A DNA stretch of 64,000 bases from Bacteroidota bacterium (GCA_029265715.1 JAJUGZ010000005.1:1-64000), one strand, 5' to 3'. Shown: positions 7,351 to 16,201, numbered from the stretch's first letter. The notes: generated by a model from the sequence alone, not told the origin. Numbers and translations are program-made.

Positions 7351-8472
7351 TTATAATGCTCCCTTTGTTGATGGTAGTTCGAAATTAAACACGTCTTTTT
7401 TTATTGCCATTTTGATGGCTCTTGCCAACGCCTTAAAGATACCTTCAATTTTATGATGTTCGTTGGTCCCTTCGGCCTGAATGTTCAGGTTTGCGAGCGA
7501 TGTGTCGGAGAACGACTTAAAGAAATGAAAGAACATTTCGGTTGGCATGTCGCCCACTTTTTCTCTTTTGAACTCGGCGTTCCAAACAATCCACGGGCGG
7601 CCTCCAAAATCGATTGCAACCTGGGCCAGACAGTCGTCCATGGGCAGGCAATAACCGTAGCGCTCAACGCCGCGCTTGTCGCCCAAGGCCAGTTTAAAAG
7701 CTTCGCCCAGGGCCAGGCCGGTATCTTCAATGGTGTGGTGCTCGTCAACTTCCAGGTCGCCGTCAACCTGAATGGTTAGGTTAACTCCGGAGTGGCGGGC
7801 AATCTGGTCGAGCATGTGGTCGAAAAAGCCCAGGCCGGTGTGGATATTGCCTTTTCCGGTTCCGTCCAGGTTTAGTTCAACTTTGATTTTTGTCTCTTTG
7901 GTATTGCGCTCCACAACGGCTATGCGTTCGGGGGCGGCAACTTTGGCGTAAATATCGTCCCAGTCGTTGGTAATTAGCACACAATATTCAGCCAATCCTT
8001 TTTCCCGAAGTAGCTCCTTGAGCGAACCATCATTCAACAAGATTCCTTTTGCGCCCAGGTTTTTAGCCAGTTCAATATCTGTCAGGCGGTCGCCGATCAC
8101 GAAACTATTGGCCAGGTCGTAACTGCCATCCATATATTTCCCGAGCAATCCGGTCCGGGGCTTTCTTGTTGGGGCATTATCAGCCGGGAAGCTCCGGTCG
8201 ATCAGGATATCGTCGAAAACGATGCCTTCGTTTTTTAGTGTTGTAAGCATTTTGTTATGGGCAGGCCAAAAGGTGTCTTCCGGGAAACTGCTGGTTCCCA
8301 GACCATCCTGGTTGGTGACCATCACCAGTTCGTACGAAAGATTTTTGGCAATGAAGTGCATGTTCCTGAAAACTTTGGGGATGAATTCCAGTTTCTCCAG
8401 CGAATCAATCTGTTCGTCGGCTGGCTCCACGATCAGGGTTCCGTCACGGTCGATAAAAAGGGCTCGTTTCAT
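7351..8472 (-). CDS. hisB: Bifunctional histidinol-phosphatase / imidazoleglycerol-phosphate dehydratase
   Basis: Two enzymes in one chain. Residues 1 to about 165 form a HAD-type histidinol-phosphate phosphatase, with nucleophile motif FIDRDGTL and a C-terminal [10 protein letters not shown] motif. Residues from about 180 form imidazoleglycerol-phosphate dehydratase, whose manganese sites are marked by [26 protein letters not shown] and the later [13 protein letters not shown]. The fusion is shared by enterobacteria and many Bacteroidota; 373 residues is normal. It carries out steps 6 and 8 of the pathway. The 92-base gap to hisC contains an imperfect inverted repeat. Confidence 0.97.
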   Translation of the reverse strand: MKRALFIDRDGTLIVEPADEQIDSLEKLEFIPKVFRNMHFIAKNLSYELVMVTNQDGLGTSSFPEDTFWPAHNKMLTTLKNEGIVFDDILIDRSFPADNAPTRKPRTGLLGKYMDGSYDLANSFVIGDRLTDIELAKNLGAKGILLNDGSLKELLREKGLAEYCVLITNDWDDIYAKVAAPERIAVVERNTKETKIKVELNLDGTGKGNIHTGLGFFDHMLDQIARHSGVNLTIQVDGDLEVDEHHTIEDTGLALGEAFKLALGDKRGVERYGYCLPMDDCLAQVAIDFGGRPWIVWNAEFKREKVGDMPTEMFFHFFKSFSDTSLANLNIQAEGTNEHHKIEGIFKALARAIKMAIKKDVFNFELPSTKGAL

Positions 8473-8486
8473 GAGTTGTAAATATT

Positions 8487-8549
8487 GAATATCGAATAAG
8501 AAATCAGAAATGTGGAATGTGTACTTCGATGTTTCTTATTTTCGTATTC
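8487..8549. repeat. Imperfect inverted repeat between hisC and hisB
   Basis: Arms GAATATCGAATAAGAAA and TTTCTTATTTTCGTATTC flank a loop of about 28 bases and pair with a small offset. It is AT-rich and has no T-tract at the expected position, so it is not a convincing terminator. It resembles short palindromic intergenic repeats found in Bacteroidota genomes, but I see only one copy here. Confidence 0.5.
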
Positions 8550-8564
8550 GGTGTTTCTTCTTTT

Positions 8565-9596
8565 TTAAATCAGTTCATTCAATGCATCCAGCAATCGTTC
8601 GTTTTCTTCCGGAGAGCCAACGGTGATTCGCAGGCTGTCTTCGCAAAGGGTTACTTTGGAACGGTCGCGGACGATTATCCGGTTTTCTGTCAGGTATTCG
8701 TAGATACCTCTGGCATCGTGCATTTTTACGAGGATAAAGTTAGCATCGGAAGGATAAACTTTTTGCACAAACGGGAATTTTGGCAACGTTTCGATCAGTT
8801 TTAGCCTTTCGGTTAAAATGATATTTACCCATTCGGCTTTTTCCGGAGCTTTTTCCAATAGCTCAAGTGCTTTTTGCTGGGTCAGGATATTGATGTTGTA
8901 CGGGTATTTGATTTTATTGAATATGTGGATAATCTCTGGTTGTGCAAAGGCCATTCCCAGTCGGATTCCTGCCATTCCCCAAGCTTTCGAGAAAGTTTGA
9001 AGGATGATCAGGTTTGGATATTGGTCTAATTGGGGCAGGAAGCTGCTTTCCGGGGCAAAATCAATGTAGGCCTCGTCAAGCACCACAATTCCATCGAATC
9101 CCGAAAGCAATTTTTCAATTTCTCCACGATCCAGCAGATTGCCTGTCGGGTTGTTGGGCGAGCAGATGAAAATGGCTTTGGTGTACAGGTTCGCTGCATT
9201 GAGCAAATCTTGCGCTTTGAAATTGTAATTTTTGTCGAGCTTTACTTTTCGCACTTCCACGTTGTTGATGTCGGCTGCCACCTGGTACATTCCGTAAGTT
9301 GGGTCGATTGAGACGATGTTGTCGACACCTGGCTCGCAAAATGAGCGGAAAACAATATCGATCGGTTCATCACTGCCATTCCCCAGAAAAATTTTTTCCG
9401 GGGGCACCTGTTTAATCTCGGCGATTTTGGTTTTCAGCCTCCATTGCAGCGGATCCGGATAGCGGTTGTAGGGGGCGTTGTACGGATTTTCGTTGGCATC
9501 GAGAAAAACCTCGGCTTCACCCGAAAACTCATCACGGGCTGAAGAGTATGGTTTCAATGCCTTTATATTGTTGCGAAGTAATTTTTCGAGATTCAT
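8565..9596 (-). CDS. hisC: Histidinol-phosphate aminotransferase
   Basis: Pyridoxal-phosphate enzyme of fold type I, step 7, transferring the amino group from glutamate to imidazole acetol phosphate. The Schiff-base lysine lies in [15 protein letters not shown]. The cofactor aspartate is in [10 protein letters not shown]. The phosphate-binding Arg and substrate loop are seen in [11 protein letters not shown] near residue 70. Length 343 is typical of HisC2. It is spaced 11 bases after hisD. Paralogous specificity (aromatic aminotransferase) is unlikely given the operon context. Confidence 0.97.
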   Translation of the reverse strand: MNLEKLLRNNIKALKPYSSARDEFSGEAEVFLDANENPYNAPYNRYPDPLQWRLKTKIAEIKQVPPEKIFLGNGSDEPIDIVFRSFCEPGVDNIVSIDPTYGMYQVAADINNVEVRKVKLDKNYNFKAQDLLNAANLYTKAIFICSPNNPTGNLLDRGEIEKLLSGFDGIVVLDEAYIDFAPESSFLPQLDQYPNLIILQTFSKAWGMAGIRLGMAFAQPEIIHIFNKIKYPYNINILTQQKALELLEKAPEKAEWVNIILTERLKLIETLPKFPFVQKVYPSDANFILVKMHDARGIYEYLTENRIIVRDRSKVTLCEDSLRITVGSPEENERLLDALNELI

Positions 9597-9607
9597 TGTT
9601 GTATATT

Positions 9608-10900
9608 TTAGTTGCTTTTCCTGATATCATTCAACCTTACCGTCACTGCATTTTTGTGGGCATTTAGTTGTTCGGCAGCAGCCATCGTTTCAATAACCGG
9701 TCCAAGTGTTTTCATCCCTTCCGAGGTTATTTCCTGAAAGGTAATTTTTCTCAGATAACTGTCGAGATTGACACCGCTGAACGAGCGGGCCCATCCGTTG
9801 GTGGGCAGTGTGTGGTTTGTTCCCGAAGCATAATCGCCGGCGCTTTCGGGGGTGTAATTTCCCAGGAAGACCGAGCCGGCATTGGTAATCTGTTCGGCTA
9901 CTTCCAGATAATTTTTCATCGAAATGATCAAGTGTTCCGGCGCATACGAATTGATCAGGTTTATCATCGCCTGAACGTCGTTTAATACAATGGCCTGACT
10001 ATTGGCCAGTGCTTTTTCGGCAATGGCTTTTCTGGGGAGCTCGTTTAACTGGCGGGTAAGTTCTTGTTCTACTTGCCCGATCAGCAAAGCATCGTTGGTA
10101 ATCAGCACAACCTGCGAGTCGGGGCCGTGTTCGGCTTGCGAGAGTAGATCAGCTGCAATGAAGGCCGGATTGGCACCCGAGTCGGCCATGACAGCTACCT
10201 CGGAAGGACCAGCCGGCATGTCGATCGCCACATCATTGATGCTGACCAATTGTTTGGCTGCCATGACGTATTGATTGCCAGGGCCAAAAATTTTGTTCAC
10301 ACGAGGTACGCAATCCACGCCGTAAGCCATTGCCCCGATGGCCTGAATTCCGCCGAGTTTGAAAATTTTAGTAACGCCAACCACCTTGGCCGCAAACAGG
10401 ATAGCCGGGTTGATTTTGCCTTCTTTATCAGGAGGCGTGCATAAAATAATTTCTTTGCACCCTGCAATTTTAGCCGGAATAGCCAACATCAACACGGTTG
10501 AAAAAAGTGGGGCAGAACCTCCCGGAATGTACAATCCGACTTTTTCGATGGGCACAGGTTTTTGCCAGCAAATAACGCCTGGTGTTGTCTCTATTTTGCT
10601 GGTTTGTGGAATTTGTGACTCGTGAAATTTTCGGATATTTCCGGCTGCTGTTAGTATAGATTCTTTCAGGGTCTCATCCACCAAATTAATTGCTTCGGTA
10701 ATTTCTTCCTGACCGACAGCGATATCGCTGATAAAAACGCCATCGAATTTCTCGGTGTATTTTCGGATAGCCTTAATCCCCGACGTCTTGATATCGTTCA
10801 GGATAACCTGTACTTGTTGTGTAAGTTCCCCAACGTTGAATAAAGGACGCTTCAGAATATCGTCCCAAGTGTTTTCTTCCGGATTTATGTAGGTTTTCAT
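9608..10900 (-). CDS. hisD: Histidinol dehydrogenase
   Basis: Zinc-dependent NAD enzyme that oxidises histidinol to histidine in the last two steps. The 430-residue chain has the family signatures [28 protein letters not shown] and DMPAGPSEV. The catalytic His-Glu region is SYAPEHLII, and zinc-ligand candidates lie in [10 protein letters not shown] and [11 protein letters not shown]. The start ATG overlaps the stop of the upstream transporter gene (TCAT junction, a four-base overlap), indicating translational coupling. Confidence 0.97.
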   Translation of the reverse strand: MKTYINPEENTWDDILKRPLFNVGELTQQVQVILNDIKTSGIKAIRKYTEKFDGVFISDIAVGQEEITEAINLVDETLKESILTAAGNIRKFHESQIPQTSKIETTPGVICWQKPVPIEKVGLYIPGGSAPLFSTVLMLAIPAKIAGCKEIILCTPPDKEGKINPAILFAAKVVGVTKIFKLGGIQAIGAMAYGVDCVPRVNKIFGPGNQYVMAAKQLVSINDVAIDMPAGPSEVAVMADSGANPAFIAADLLSQAEHGPDSQVVLITNDALLIGQVEQELTRQLNELPRKAIAEKALANSQAIVLNDVQAMINLINSYAPEHLIISMKNYLEVAEQITNAGSVFLGNYTPESAGDYASGTNHTLPTNGWARSFSGVNLDSYLRKITFQEITSEGMKTLGPVIETMAAAEQLNAHKNAVTVRLNDIRKSN

Positions 10901-11793
10901 ACGCGTTGTGTTTTTGCATTTTTCGTTTTCAAAGCCAGAAAGTTTCCGGCGAACAGGAACAATATGCCCAGAGCAACGATTGCTCCCCAGTGGTAATTTT
11001 CAAAGAATGAAGAAATAATCAGCGCAATGACCGGAGCAACCAGGGTTGTATAGCCGGCGCGGTCGGGGCCGATGTCGCCAACCAGTTTTAAATAGAGGGT
11101 GAATGCGACAATAGAGCCAAGAACAGACAGGTACAGCAGTGAACCAATGTATGGAAGGGAGACATCGAGCGAGAAACTTCTTCCTGAAAGCGGAACCATT
11201 AGCATCATCGCCAGGCTCCCATAAGTCATGCTAAACGCGTTCGTTTGAATGACCGGTAGCTTTTTTGTTTGATTGTAGGCTGAGAGAATGTTTCCTAACG
11301 AAGCCAGGATGATTGACGCAAAGCAGAACAGAAGCGCCTGGTATGCCTTTGAAATTTGCGTTGCATTGGAAAGTTCATGGTTAAAAATCATGACTGTGCC
11401 GGCAATACCCAAGATCGCGCCAAGCATTACCTCTTTTTTGATTTTGCCTTTCAGTAACAGATAATTGAAAAGAATATTGGTAAAAATGGAAAACGAGAAG
11501 ATGATTGCGACAACTCCGCTTGTCAGTTTTGTTTCGGCCAAATAAACCAGCCAATAATTAAATCCGAACAAGATTATTCCCTGAAGCATCATCCGGAGGT
11601 GTTCGGCGAGGGTGTACCGCAGATTGAGTTTGCGGATCAGGCTAAATGCCATCAACAGCAATCCTGCAACCAGGAACCGATAGACCACAGATACCAGCGG
11701 GTCGACTTTGCCTAGCTGGAGTTTGATGGCAAACCAGGTCGAGCCCCAGATAAAACAGGGGATAATAAAATACAGTAGTTGTCGTGTCTTCAT
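10897..11793 (-). CDS. EamA-family (DMT superfamily) transporter
   Basis: Integral membrane protein of 298 residues with ten predicted hydrophobic segments in two tandem EamA repeats (residues about 1-140 and 150-290). Motifs include FIIPCFIWGSTWFAIK at the N terminus and LGAILGIAGTVMIF at the end of the first repeat. DMT transporters of this type often export amino acids or metabolites. It lies between hisG and hisD with tight spacing (five bases from hisG, overlapping hisD), so it should respond to the histidine attenuator. Transport of histidine or an intermediate is an inference from context only; the sequence does not give the substrate. Confidence 0.85.
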   Translation of the reverse strand: MKTRQLLYFIIPCFIWGSTWFAIKLQLGKVDPLVSVVYRFLVAGLLLMAFSLIRKLNLRYTLAEHLRMMLQGIILFGFNYWLVYLAETKLTSGVVAIIFSFSIFTNILFNYLLLKGKIKKEVMLGAILGIAGTVMIFNHELSNATQISKAYQALLFCFASIILASLGNILSAYNQTKKLPVIQTNAFSMTYGSLAMMLMVPLSGRSFSLDVSLPYIGSLLYLSVLGSIVAFTLYLKLVGDIGPDRAGYTTLVAPVIALIISSFFENYHWGAIVALGILFLFAGNFLALKTKNAKTQRV

Positions 11794-11798
11794 AATTG

Positions 11799-12656
11799 TT
11801 ACAGGATCATTTTCTCGATCGGGATTACCAGGATGCCCTGAGCGCCGGCGGCTTTCAGCTTGCTGATAATTTCCCAGAAATATTTTTCTTCGATCACTGA
11901 GTGGATCGAACTCCAGCCTTCTTCGGCCAATGGCATGACTGTTGGGCTTTTCATGCCAGGGAGCAGCGACTCGATTTCTTTGAGTTTTTCATTCGGGGCA
12001 TTCAGTAAAATGTATTTTTTCTTGTCGGCCCGCTGAACCGATTCCATCCGGAATATCATTTCGTCGAGGATAGCCTGTTTTTCTGGCGAAAGATTGGGAG
12101 TAGCAATCAGTAAGGCTTCTGAGTTAATCACTACTTCAACTTCTTTCAGTCGGTTGCTGACCAGTGTGCTTCCTGAACTTACAATGTCGAAGATGGCATC
12201 GGCCAGGCCAATCCCGGGCGCGATTTCTACCGATCCGGTGATGACGTGGATATCGGCTTTTACGTTTTTCTGGTCAAGAAAATCTTTCAGGATAACCGGA
12301 TACGAAGTGGCGATTTTTTTCCCGTTGAAATATTCGATCCCGTTATAGACATCGTCTTTCGGAATTGCCAGTGATAGGCGGCATTTGCTGAATCCCAGTC
12401 GTTTGGCAATGATCACATTTTCTTTCTTTTCGAGCATTTCGTTTTCGCCCACAATGCCTACGTCGGCCACTCCGTCGGCCACTGCCTGGGGAATATCATC
12501 GTCGCGGAGGAATAAAACCTCTAACGGGAAATTGCTTGCTGCAGCAATTAGTTTCCGGGAACTGAGGGGGAGTTTAATTCCTGCGTCATCGATTAATTTT
12601 ACTGAATCTTCGTTGAGGCGTCCTTTTGTCTGGATCGCAATTTTTAAAATACTCAT
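11799..12656 (-). CDS. hisG: ATP phosphoribosyltransferase, long form
   Basis: First and committed step of histidine synthesis, joining ATP and PRPP. The 285-residue length and a C-terminal HisG_C domain (about residues 210-285, ACT-like) identify the long, homohexameric form that binds histidine directly and needs no HisZ. The catalytic part shows IAIQTKGRLNEDSV at the start. The PRPP loop is ADAIFDIVSSGSTL near residue 160. It is the first structural gene, and the attenuator hairpin ends about 20 bases before its start codon. The enzyme is thus expected to be controlled both by feedback inhibition and by transcription attenuation. Confidence 0.97.
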   Translation of the reverse strand: MSILKIAIQTKGRLNEDSVKLIDDAGIKLPLSSRKLIAAASNFPLEVLFLRDDDIPQAVADGVADVGIVGENEMLEKKENVIIAKRLGFSKCRLSLAIPKDDVYNGIEYFNGKKIATSYPVILKDFLDQKNVKADIHVITGSVEIAPGIGLADAIFDIVSSGSTLVSNRLKEVEVVINSEALLIATPNLSPEKQAILDEMIFRMESVQRADKKKYILLNAPNEKLKEIESLLPGMKSPTVMPLAEEGWSSIHSVIEEKYFWEIISKLKAAGAQGILVIPIEKMIL

Positions 12657-12675
12657 TTTGAAACGGGTTTTAAAT

Positions 12676-12710
12676 AAAAAAGGCTTACCTGATGTGGTAA
12701 GCCTTTTTTT
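12676..12710 (-). terminator. Intrinsic terminator of the his attenuator
   Basis: On the minus strand AAGGCTTACC, a six-base loop, GGTAAGCCTT and then a T-run form a classic intrinsic terminator lying between the leader peptide and hisG. Its 5' arm can pair alternatively with upstream leader sequence, which is what an attenuator requires. It may also terminate in the other direction, but no plus-strand gene ends here. Confidence 0.85.
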
Positions 12711-12789
12711 GGGTTAATATCTTTTTTGAAATTCAGACAAAACAATTACGGCCTACCGGTTGACAGGTTCATGTGATGATGGCCGTAAT
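12696..12789 (-). promoter_or_regulatory. his attenuator: pause hairpin and antiterminator
   Basis: Two mutually exclusive structures can be drawn. The pause hairpin pairs ATTACGGCC, which lies inside the leader's His-Tyr-Gly-His codons, with GGCCGTAAT at its stop codon. The antiterminator pairs GGTAGGCC (overlapping the pause hairpin's 3' arm) with GGCTTACC, the 5' arm of the terminator, over eight pairs with one G-U. A ribosome stalled at the histidine codons would block the pause hairpin and favour the antiterminator. This is the established logic of amino-acid attenuators; here it is read from sequence only. Confidence 0.82.
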
Positions 12790-12808
12790 GAGTAAATCCG
12801 TTTTTCAT
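12746..12808 (-). CDS. hisL: Histidine leader peptide
   Basis: A 20-codon frame ATG to TAA on the minus strand, too short for the ORF track, encoding MKNGFTHYGHHHMNLSTGRP. Four histidines occur within seven codons, directly over the pause-hairpin arm. It lies 90 bases upstream of hisG and ahead of an intrinsic terminator. It should act in cis as a sensor of charged histidyl-tRNA rather than as a functional protein. The start codon falls at the edge of the conserved box of repeat A (locus 2), so part of the leader's 5' end is made of repeat sequence. Confidence 0.85.
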   Translation of the reverse strand: MKNGFTHYGHHHMNLSTGRP

Positions 12809-12942
12809 TCGTATAAATTTTCAATGTAAGTTCGTACAATTTTTGTAACCGTGTTCGCTTTTCAAGCTGAATTCCAACGGATGGAATAACCAGTTATACA
12901 TTTTCGGTTTGTATGAGCGATGGCTCTTCTGGTTATTTCATA
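12801..12942 (-). repeat. Modular hairpin repeat A, locus 2 (one hairpin plus box)
   Basis: One imperfect palindrome with arms GATGGAATAACCAG and CTGGTTATTTCATA and a 35-base loop is followed on the minus strand, 31 bases on, by the same 45-nt box as at locus 1. Relative to locus 1 the stem core differs at two positions on each arm, and both changes keep pairing. The box overlaps the start of the histidine leader peptide. The rest of the 473-base gap between hisG and the GH105 gene holds the attenuator and the GH105 promoter. Confidence 0.85.
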
Positions 12943-13064
12943 TGTTTTATTAATTCGGCTGCAATGTTAGTAATAAATTGAAAGCAATCCAAACGAACAG
13001 GCGTTAAATTATAATTAAGTGTGACGAAAGAGGCAATGTATTTTATATGTAGTCGTACAATCGA

Positions 13065-13094
13065 TTGCATAATTCTGTTCTTTTCCTATTTTTG
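13065..13094 (+). promoter_or_regulatory. Promoter of the GH88/105 gene
   Basis: TTG, a 19-base spacer and TATTTTTG match the Bacteroidota housekeeping promoter. The box ends 35 bases before the chosen ATG. This excludes the longer GTG-initiated frame in the ORF track, which would begin inside the promoter. Confidence 0.65.
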
Positions 13095-13129
13095 TGGCTG
13101 ATAACCTATACCGATTTAAACAGTTATTT

Positions 13130-14239
13130 ATGAAAAAACGAATCATTTCCCTTGTTTTGTGTCAACTTGTATTTGCATTTTTCACCTTTGCATCAGAAAA
13201 AGGAAACGACAGCAAATATTTCTCGAAGCCGTACATAAAAAGTGTAATGGAGAAGGCCGCTTACTGGCAACTCGCTCACCCCAAACATGAGCTCTACGAT
13301 TGGACTAACGGCGCCTTTTATGCCGGCGTTAGCGCTGCGTATGAAACGACGCATTCAAAAAAGATCCTGGACGCGATGATCAGAATGGGAGAGGCCAATC
13401 AGTGGAAACCCGGGCCGCGGTTGCACCATGCCGATGATTATGCTATCTGTCAGACTTATGTCGATGTGTACCGGATAAAAAAGGATGAGAAAATGATTAC
13501 GCCTTTCAAAAAGGCGACCGACGAATTTATGGCTACTCCTTATCCGTCTGAAATGAAGATGCGTCCTATTACATGGTGGTGGTGCGATGCTTTGTTTATG
13601 GCCCCTCCGGCTTTGGTAAAGTTGGGAGTTACTCTGAATGAACCCAGATATCTGGAATTGAGCGATAAACTTTTTAAAGAAACGTACGATTTGCTTTACG
13701 ATAAGGATGAACATTTGTTTGCTCGCGACAAGAGTTATCAAACAAACTGGGAAAAACCAATTTTGGAGGCTAACGGTAAAAAGATTTTTTGGTCGCGAGG
13801 AAATGGTTGGGTCATGGGTGGCTTGGTCCGTATCTTAAGCGAACTGCCAAAAGATTATCAGGGGCGTGCATTTTATGTGCAAATTTTTAAAGAAATGGCT
13901 GAAAAAATTGTTTCTTTGCAGCAGCCTGACGGATTGTGGAGGGCAAGTTTGCTCGATCCCGATTCTTACCCCGGAGGTGAAGCCAGTGGTTCAGGTTTTT
14001 ACTGTTATGCATTGGCGTGGGGTGTTAATAATGGACTTTTATCGAAAAGTGCATTTCTACCGGCTGTCAAAAAAGCTTGGGTTGGCTTGAATGGATTAGT
14101 TCATACGGATGGAATGGTTGGATGGTGCCAGCCAATTGGAGCTGATCCGAAGAAAAATTTCAATGCTGATAGCTGGGAAGTTTATGGTGCTGGTGCCTTC
14201 CTGTTAGCAGGAAGTGAAATCATAAAGATGCGTGATTAG
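13130..14239 (+). CDS. Glycoside hydrolase family 88/105, unsaturated (rhamno)galacturonyl hydrolase-like
   Basis: Predicted exported hydrolase removing unsaturated uronic acid from the end of pectin-lyase products. The chosen ATG gives 369 residues with a signal peptide (MKKRIISLVLCQLVFAFFTFAS). The (alpha/alpha)6-barrel signatures are present: DWTNGAFYAGV near residue 50, the catalytic-Asp segment HHADDYAICQTYVD near residue 95, and WWWCDALFMAP near residue 145. The FWSRGNGWVMGGL and SGSGFYCYALAWG segments match GH105 YteR-type enzymes. It stands alone between the his attenuator and a shared terminator. Substrate range (rhamnogalacturonan or another glycan) is not clear. Confidence 0.88.
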   Translation: MKKRIISLVLCQLVFAFFTFASEKGNDSKYFSKPYIKSVMEKAAYWQLAHPKHELYDWTNGAFYAGVSAAYETTHSKKILDAMIRMGEANQWKPGPRLHHADDYAICQTYVDVYRIKKDEKMITPFKKATDEFMATPYPSEMKMRPITWWWCDALFMAPPALVKLGVTLNEPRYLELSDKLFKETYDLLYDKDEHLFARDKSYQTNWEKPILEANGKKIFWSRGNGWVMGGLVRILSELPKDYQGRAFYVQIFKEMAEKIVSLQQPDGLWRASLLDPDSYPGGEASGSGFYCYALAWGVNNGLLSKSAFLPAVKKAWVGLNGLVHTDGMVGWCQPIGADPKKNFNADSWEVYGAGAFLLAGSEIIKMRD

Positions 14240-14304
14240 CTATTTATTTAGCTAGGTTTTTTATTAACCAATAGTTTGAATTGGTTGATCTTGTTTGTGG
14301 TATG

Positions 14305-14332
14305 AAAAAGCCGACCAGAGGGTCGGCTTTTC
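14305..14332. terminator. Bidirectional terminator between the GH105 gene and dnaJ
   Basis: AAAAGCCGACC, a four-base loop and GGTCGGCTTTT form a strong symmetrical stem with T-runs on both strands, between two convergent genes. Confidence 0.85.
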
Positions 14333-14358
14333 TATTCTATATATTGTTGCTCTTTTTT

Positions 14359-15513
14359 TTAGTCAAATATGTCGCGCATTTTCTCGAAAAAGCTCTTGGT
14401 CGATTGGTCTGGTCCTTCGGTGAAATTGGGAGAACTTTGCAGTTTTTCCAAAAGTTTCTTTTCTTCCGAGTTTAACTTTTTGGGAACCCAGACATGAACC
14501 CGAACCAGCAGGTCTCCTTTTCCATAGCCATTTACATCGGGTAAGCCTTTGCCTCTCAAGCGGAGTATTTTTTCAGGCTGGGTGCCCGGTTCAATTTTGA
14601 CCTTTACACGGCTATCTACAGTTGGGATTTCGGTGGTCGTTCCGAGCGTAATTTCAGGGAATGACAGGAATAGGTTGTATATCAAGTTGTTGCCGTCGCG
14701 GGTCAGTTCGGGGTGTTCTTCTTCCTGGATGACAACAAATAAATCGCCATTTACGCCTCCTCTGCGACCGGCATTTCCTTTACCGGATACATTTAGTTGC
14801 ATGCCTTCGCCAACTCCAGCCGGGATTTTAATAGAGATTACTTCTTCGTCGCGAACCACTCCTTCTCCCTGGCAGGCTGTACATTTGTTGGTAATTATTT
14901 GGCCTTCGCCATTGCAGGTCGGACAAGTTGTTGTTGTTTGCATCTGTCCCAGCAAGGTGTTGGTAATACGGGTTACGTGCCCGCTTCCGCGACAGGTTGA
15001 ACAGGTTGAGAACGACGATCCGCCTTGCGCCCCGGTACCGTGGCAGGTTGAACAGGAAACGTATTTTTTTACCTTGATCTTCTTTTCAACACCATTGGCA
15101 ATTTCGTTCAGGTTGAGCGTAACTTTTACACGCAGGTCTGATCCGCGATGAACGCGGGGGCCACGGCTGCGCGAGCCTCCAAAACCACCGAACCCGCCAA
15201 AGCCACCGCCTCCAAAAATATCGCCAAACATGGAGAAGATATCGTCCATCGACATGTCGTGACCCCCGGTAAAACCGTTGGCTCCACCCATTCCGGCGTG
15301 ACCAAACTGGTCGTAACGTTGTTTTTTCTCCGGGTTGCTCAGCACTTCGTAAGCTTCGGCTGCTTCTTTGAACTTTTCTTCAGCCTCTTTGTTCCCCGGG
15401 TTTTTATCCGGATGGTACTGGATAGCCTTTTTTCGGTAAGCTTTTTTTATTTCTTCCGGAGAGGCATTCCTGCTTACTTCAAGTATTTCGTAATAATCCC
15501 TTTTTGTTGTCAT
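14359..15513 (-). CDS. dnaJ: Chaperone DnaJ (Hsp40)
   Basis: Co-chaperone that delivers unfolded proteins to DnaK and stimulates its ATPase. All domains are present in order: J domain with the HPD motif ([10 protein letters not shown] near residue 33), a Gly/Phe-rich segment (about residues 75-120), the zinc-binding domain with four CxxCxGxG repeats ([32 protein letters not shown]) and the two C-terminal beta domains. The length of 384 is normal. It follows grpE by 20 bases and is probably cotranscribed with it; dnaK is not in this window. Confidence 0.98.
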   Translation of the reverse strand: MTTKRDYYEILEVSRNASPEEIKKAYRKKAIQYHPDKNPGNKEAEEKFKEAAEAYEVLSNPEKKQRYDQFGHAGMGGANGFTGGHDMSMDDIFSMFGDIFGGGGFGGFGGFGGSRSRGPRVHRGSDLRVKVTLNLNEIANGVEKKIKVKKYVSCSTCHGTGAQGGSSFSTCSTCRGSGHVTRITNTLLGQMQTTTTCPTCNGEGQIITNKCTACQGEGVVRDEEVISIKIPAGVGEGMQLNVSGKGNAGRRGGVNGDLFVVIQEEEHPELTRDGNNLIYNLFLSFPEITLGTTTEIPTVDSRVKVKIEPGTQPEKILRLRGKGLPDVNGYGKGDLLVRVHVWVPKKLNSEEKKLLEKLQSSPNFTEGPDQSTKSFFEKMRDIFD

Positions 15514-15533
15514 TTTCCGATTTTATGATTGGC

Positions 15534-16115
15534 CTATTCGCCGATAACTACTTTTGAGAAGCGTATGACTTTGTCGTTCAGGTAATATCCTTTTTGGATT
15601 ACATCAACGACTTTGCCTTTTAGTTCTTCGGTTGGTGCCGGTATTTTGGTAATGGCTTCGTGCAAGTCTGTATCGAAATCTTTTTCTTTGGCTTCGATTT
15701 CTTTAACTCCGTTTTGTTTCAGAAAATCCTGAAATTTATTGTAAATCAATAAAACGCCATCTTTTACTGGGTTTTCCCCCTCGATGCTTTGCAGGGATTG
15801 AAGTGCCCGTTCAAAATCATCTATTACCGGAAGGATAGAAACTAAAACGCCTTCGCTGGCCGATTTAAGCAGTTCCATCTTTTCTTTCATGGTCCGTTTC
15901 CGGTAGTTATCGAATTCTGCCTGAAGCCGAAGATGTTTGTCTTTTATTTCGAGCAGCTCGGCTTCCAGTTTTTCGCATTGTTCTTCTTTTTTCGATTTTC
16001 TGTGCGTTTTTTTATGTTCGTCTTTATGGTCGGTCTCCACATGAGTTTCCGGAGTTTCCTTTACTTCGTTTTCCAATTCGTTGTTCAGTTTTTCGTCTGT
16101 CATATTTCGTTTCAT
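15534..16115 (-). CDS. grpE: Nucleotide exchange factor GrpE
   Basis: Nucleotide exchange factor of DnaK. From the ATG chosen here (MKRNMTDEKLN) the protein has 193 residues; a second ATG four codons later (MTDEK) is equally possible. The ORF-track version begins with TTG inside the promoter region and is rejected. An acidic and lysine-rich, low-complexity N terminus (about residues 10-55) leads into the long coiled-coil (LEAELLEIKDKHLRLQAEFDNYRKRT). The C-terminal beta domain contains FDTDLHEAITKIPAP and VIQKGYYLNDKVIRFSKVVIGE, the GrpE signature. It forms a heat-shock operon with dnaJ. Confidence 0.95.
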   Translation of the reverse strand: MKRNMTDEKLNNELENEVKETPETHVETDHKDEHKKTHRKSKKEEQCEKLEAELLEIKDKHLRLQAEFDNYRKRTMKEKMELLKSASEGVLVSILPVIDDFERALQSLQSIEGENPVKDGVLLIYNKFQDFLKQNGVKEIEAKEKDFDTDLHEAITKIPAPTEELKGKVVDVIQKGYYLNDKVIRFSKVVIGE

Positions 16116-16138
16116 TAAATTTCTGTCAGTTGAAGGAC

Positions 16139-16201
16139 ACAAAAATACTGCCATTGCCAATACGTGGGACAAATTGACATTTCATTTTGCCAATTTTCTG
16201 T
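16139..16201 (-). promoter_or_regulatory. Candidate heat-shock promoter of grpE-dnaJ
   Basis: Two overlapping readings. TGGCAG, five bases, TTGT resembles a sigma-54 -24/-12 element, except that the conserved C of TTGC is T. TATTTTTG within the same stretch matches the housekeeping -7 box, with a TTG 22 bases upstream. Upstream lies TGACA...TGTCA, an inverted pair about 24 bases across. Either start would give a 5' leader of about 10-20 bases to the ATG at 16115. Confidence 0.5.

Noticed and set aside
12676-12710. Plain terminator of an upstream gene instead of an attenuator
   Set aside because: The only transcript that could enter on the minus strand is the his leader; the His-rich peptide and alternative pairing make attenuation the better reading.
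12801-12848. TTGTAC...TATAC in the repeat box as an ordinary promoter
   Set aside because: The Bacteroidota -7 box TAnnTTTG is missing and the start would fall on the leader ATG; kept only as a question in the findings.
14549-15151. 200-codon frame on the plus strand
   Set aside because: Fully antisense to dnaJ; its length follows from the regular codon pattern of the real gene.
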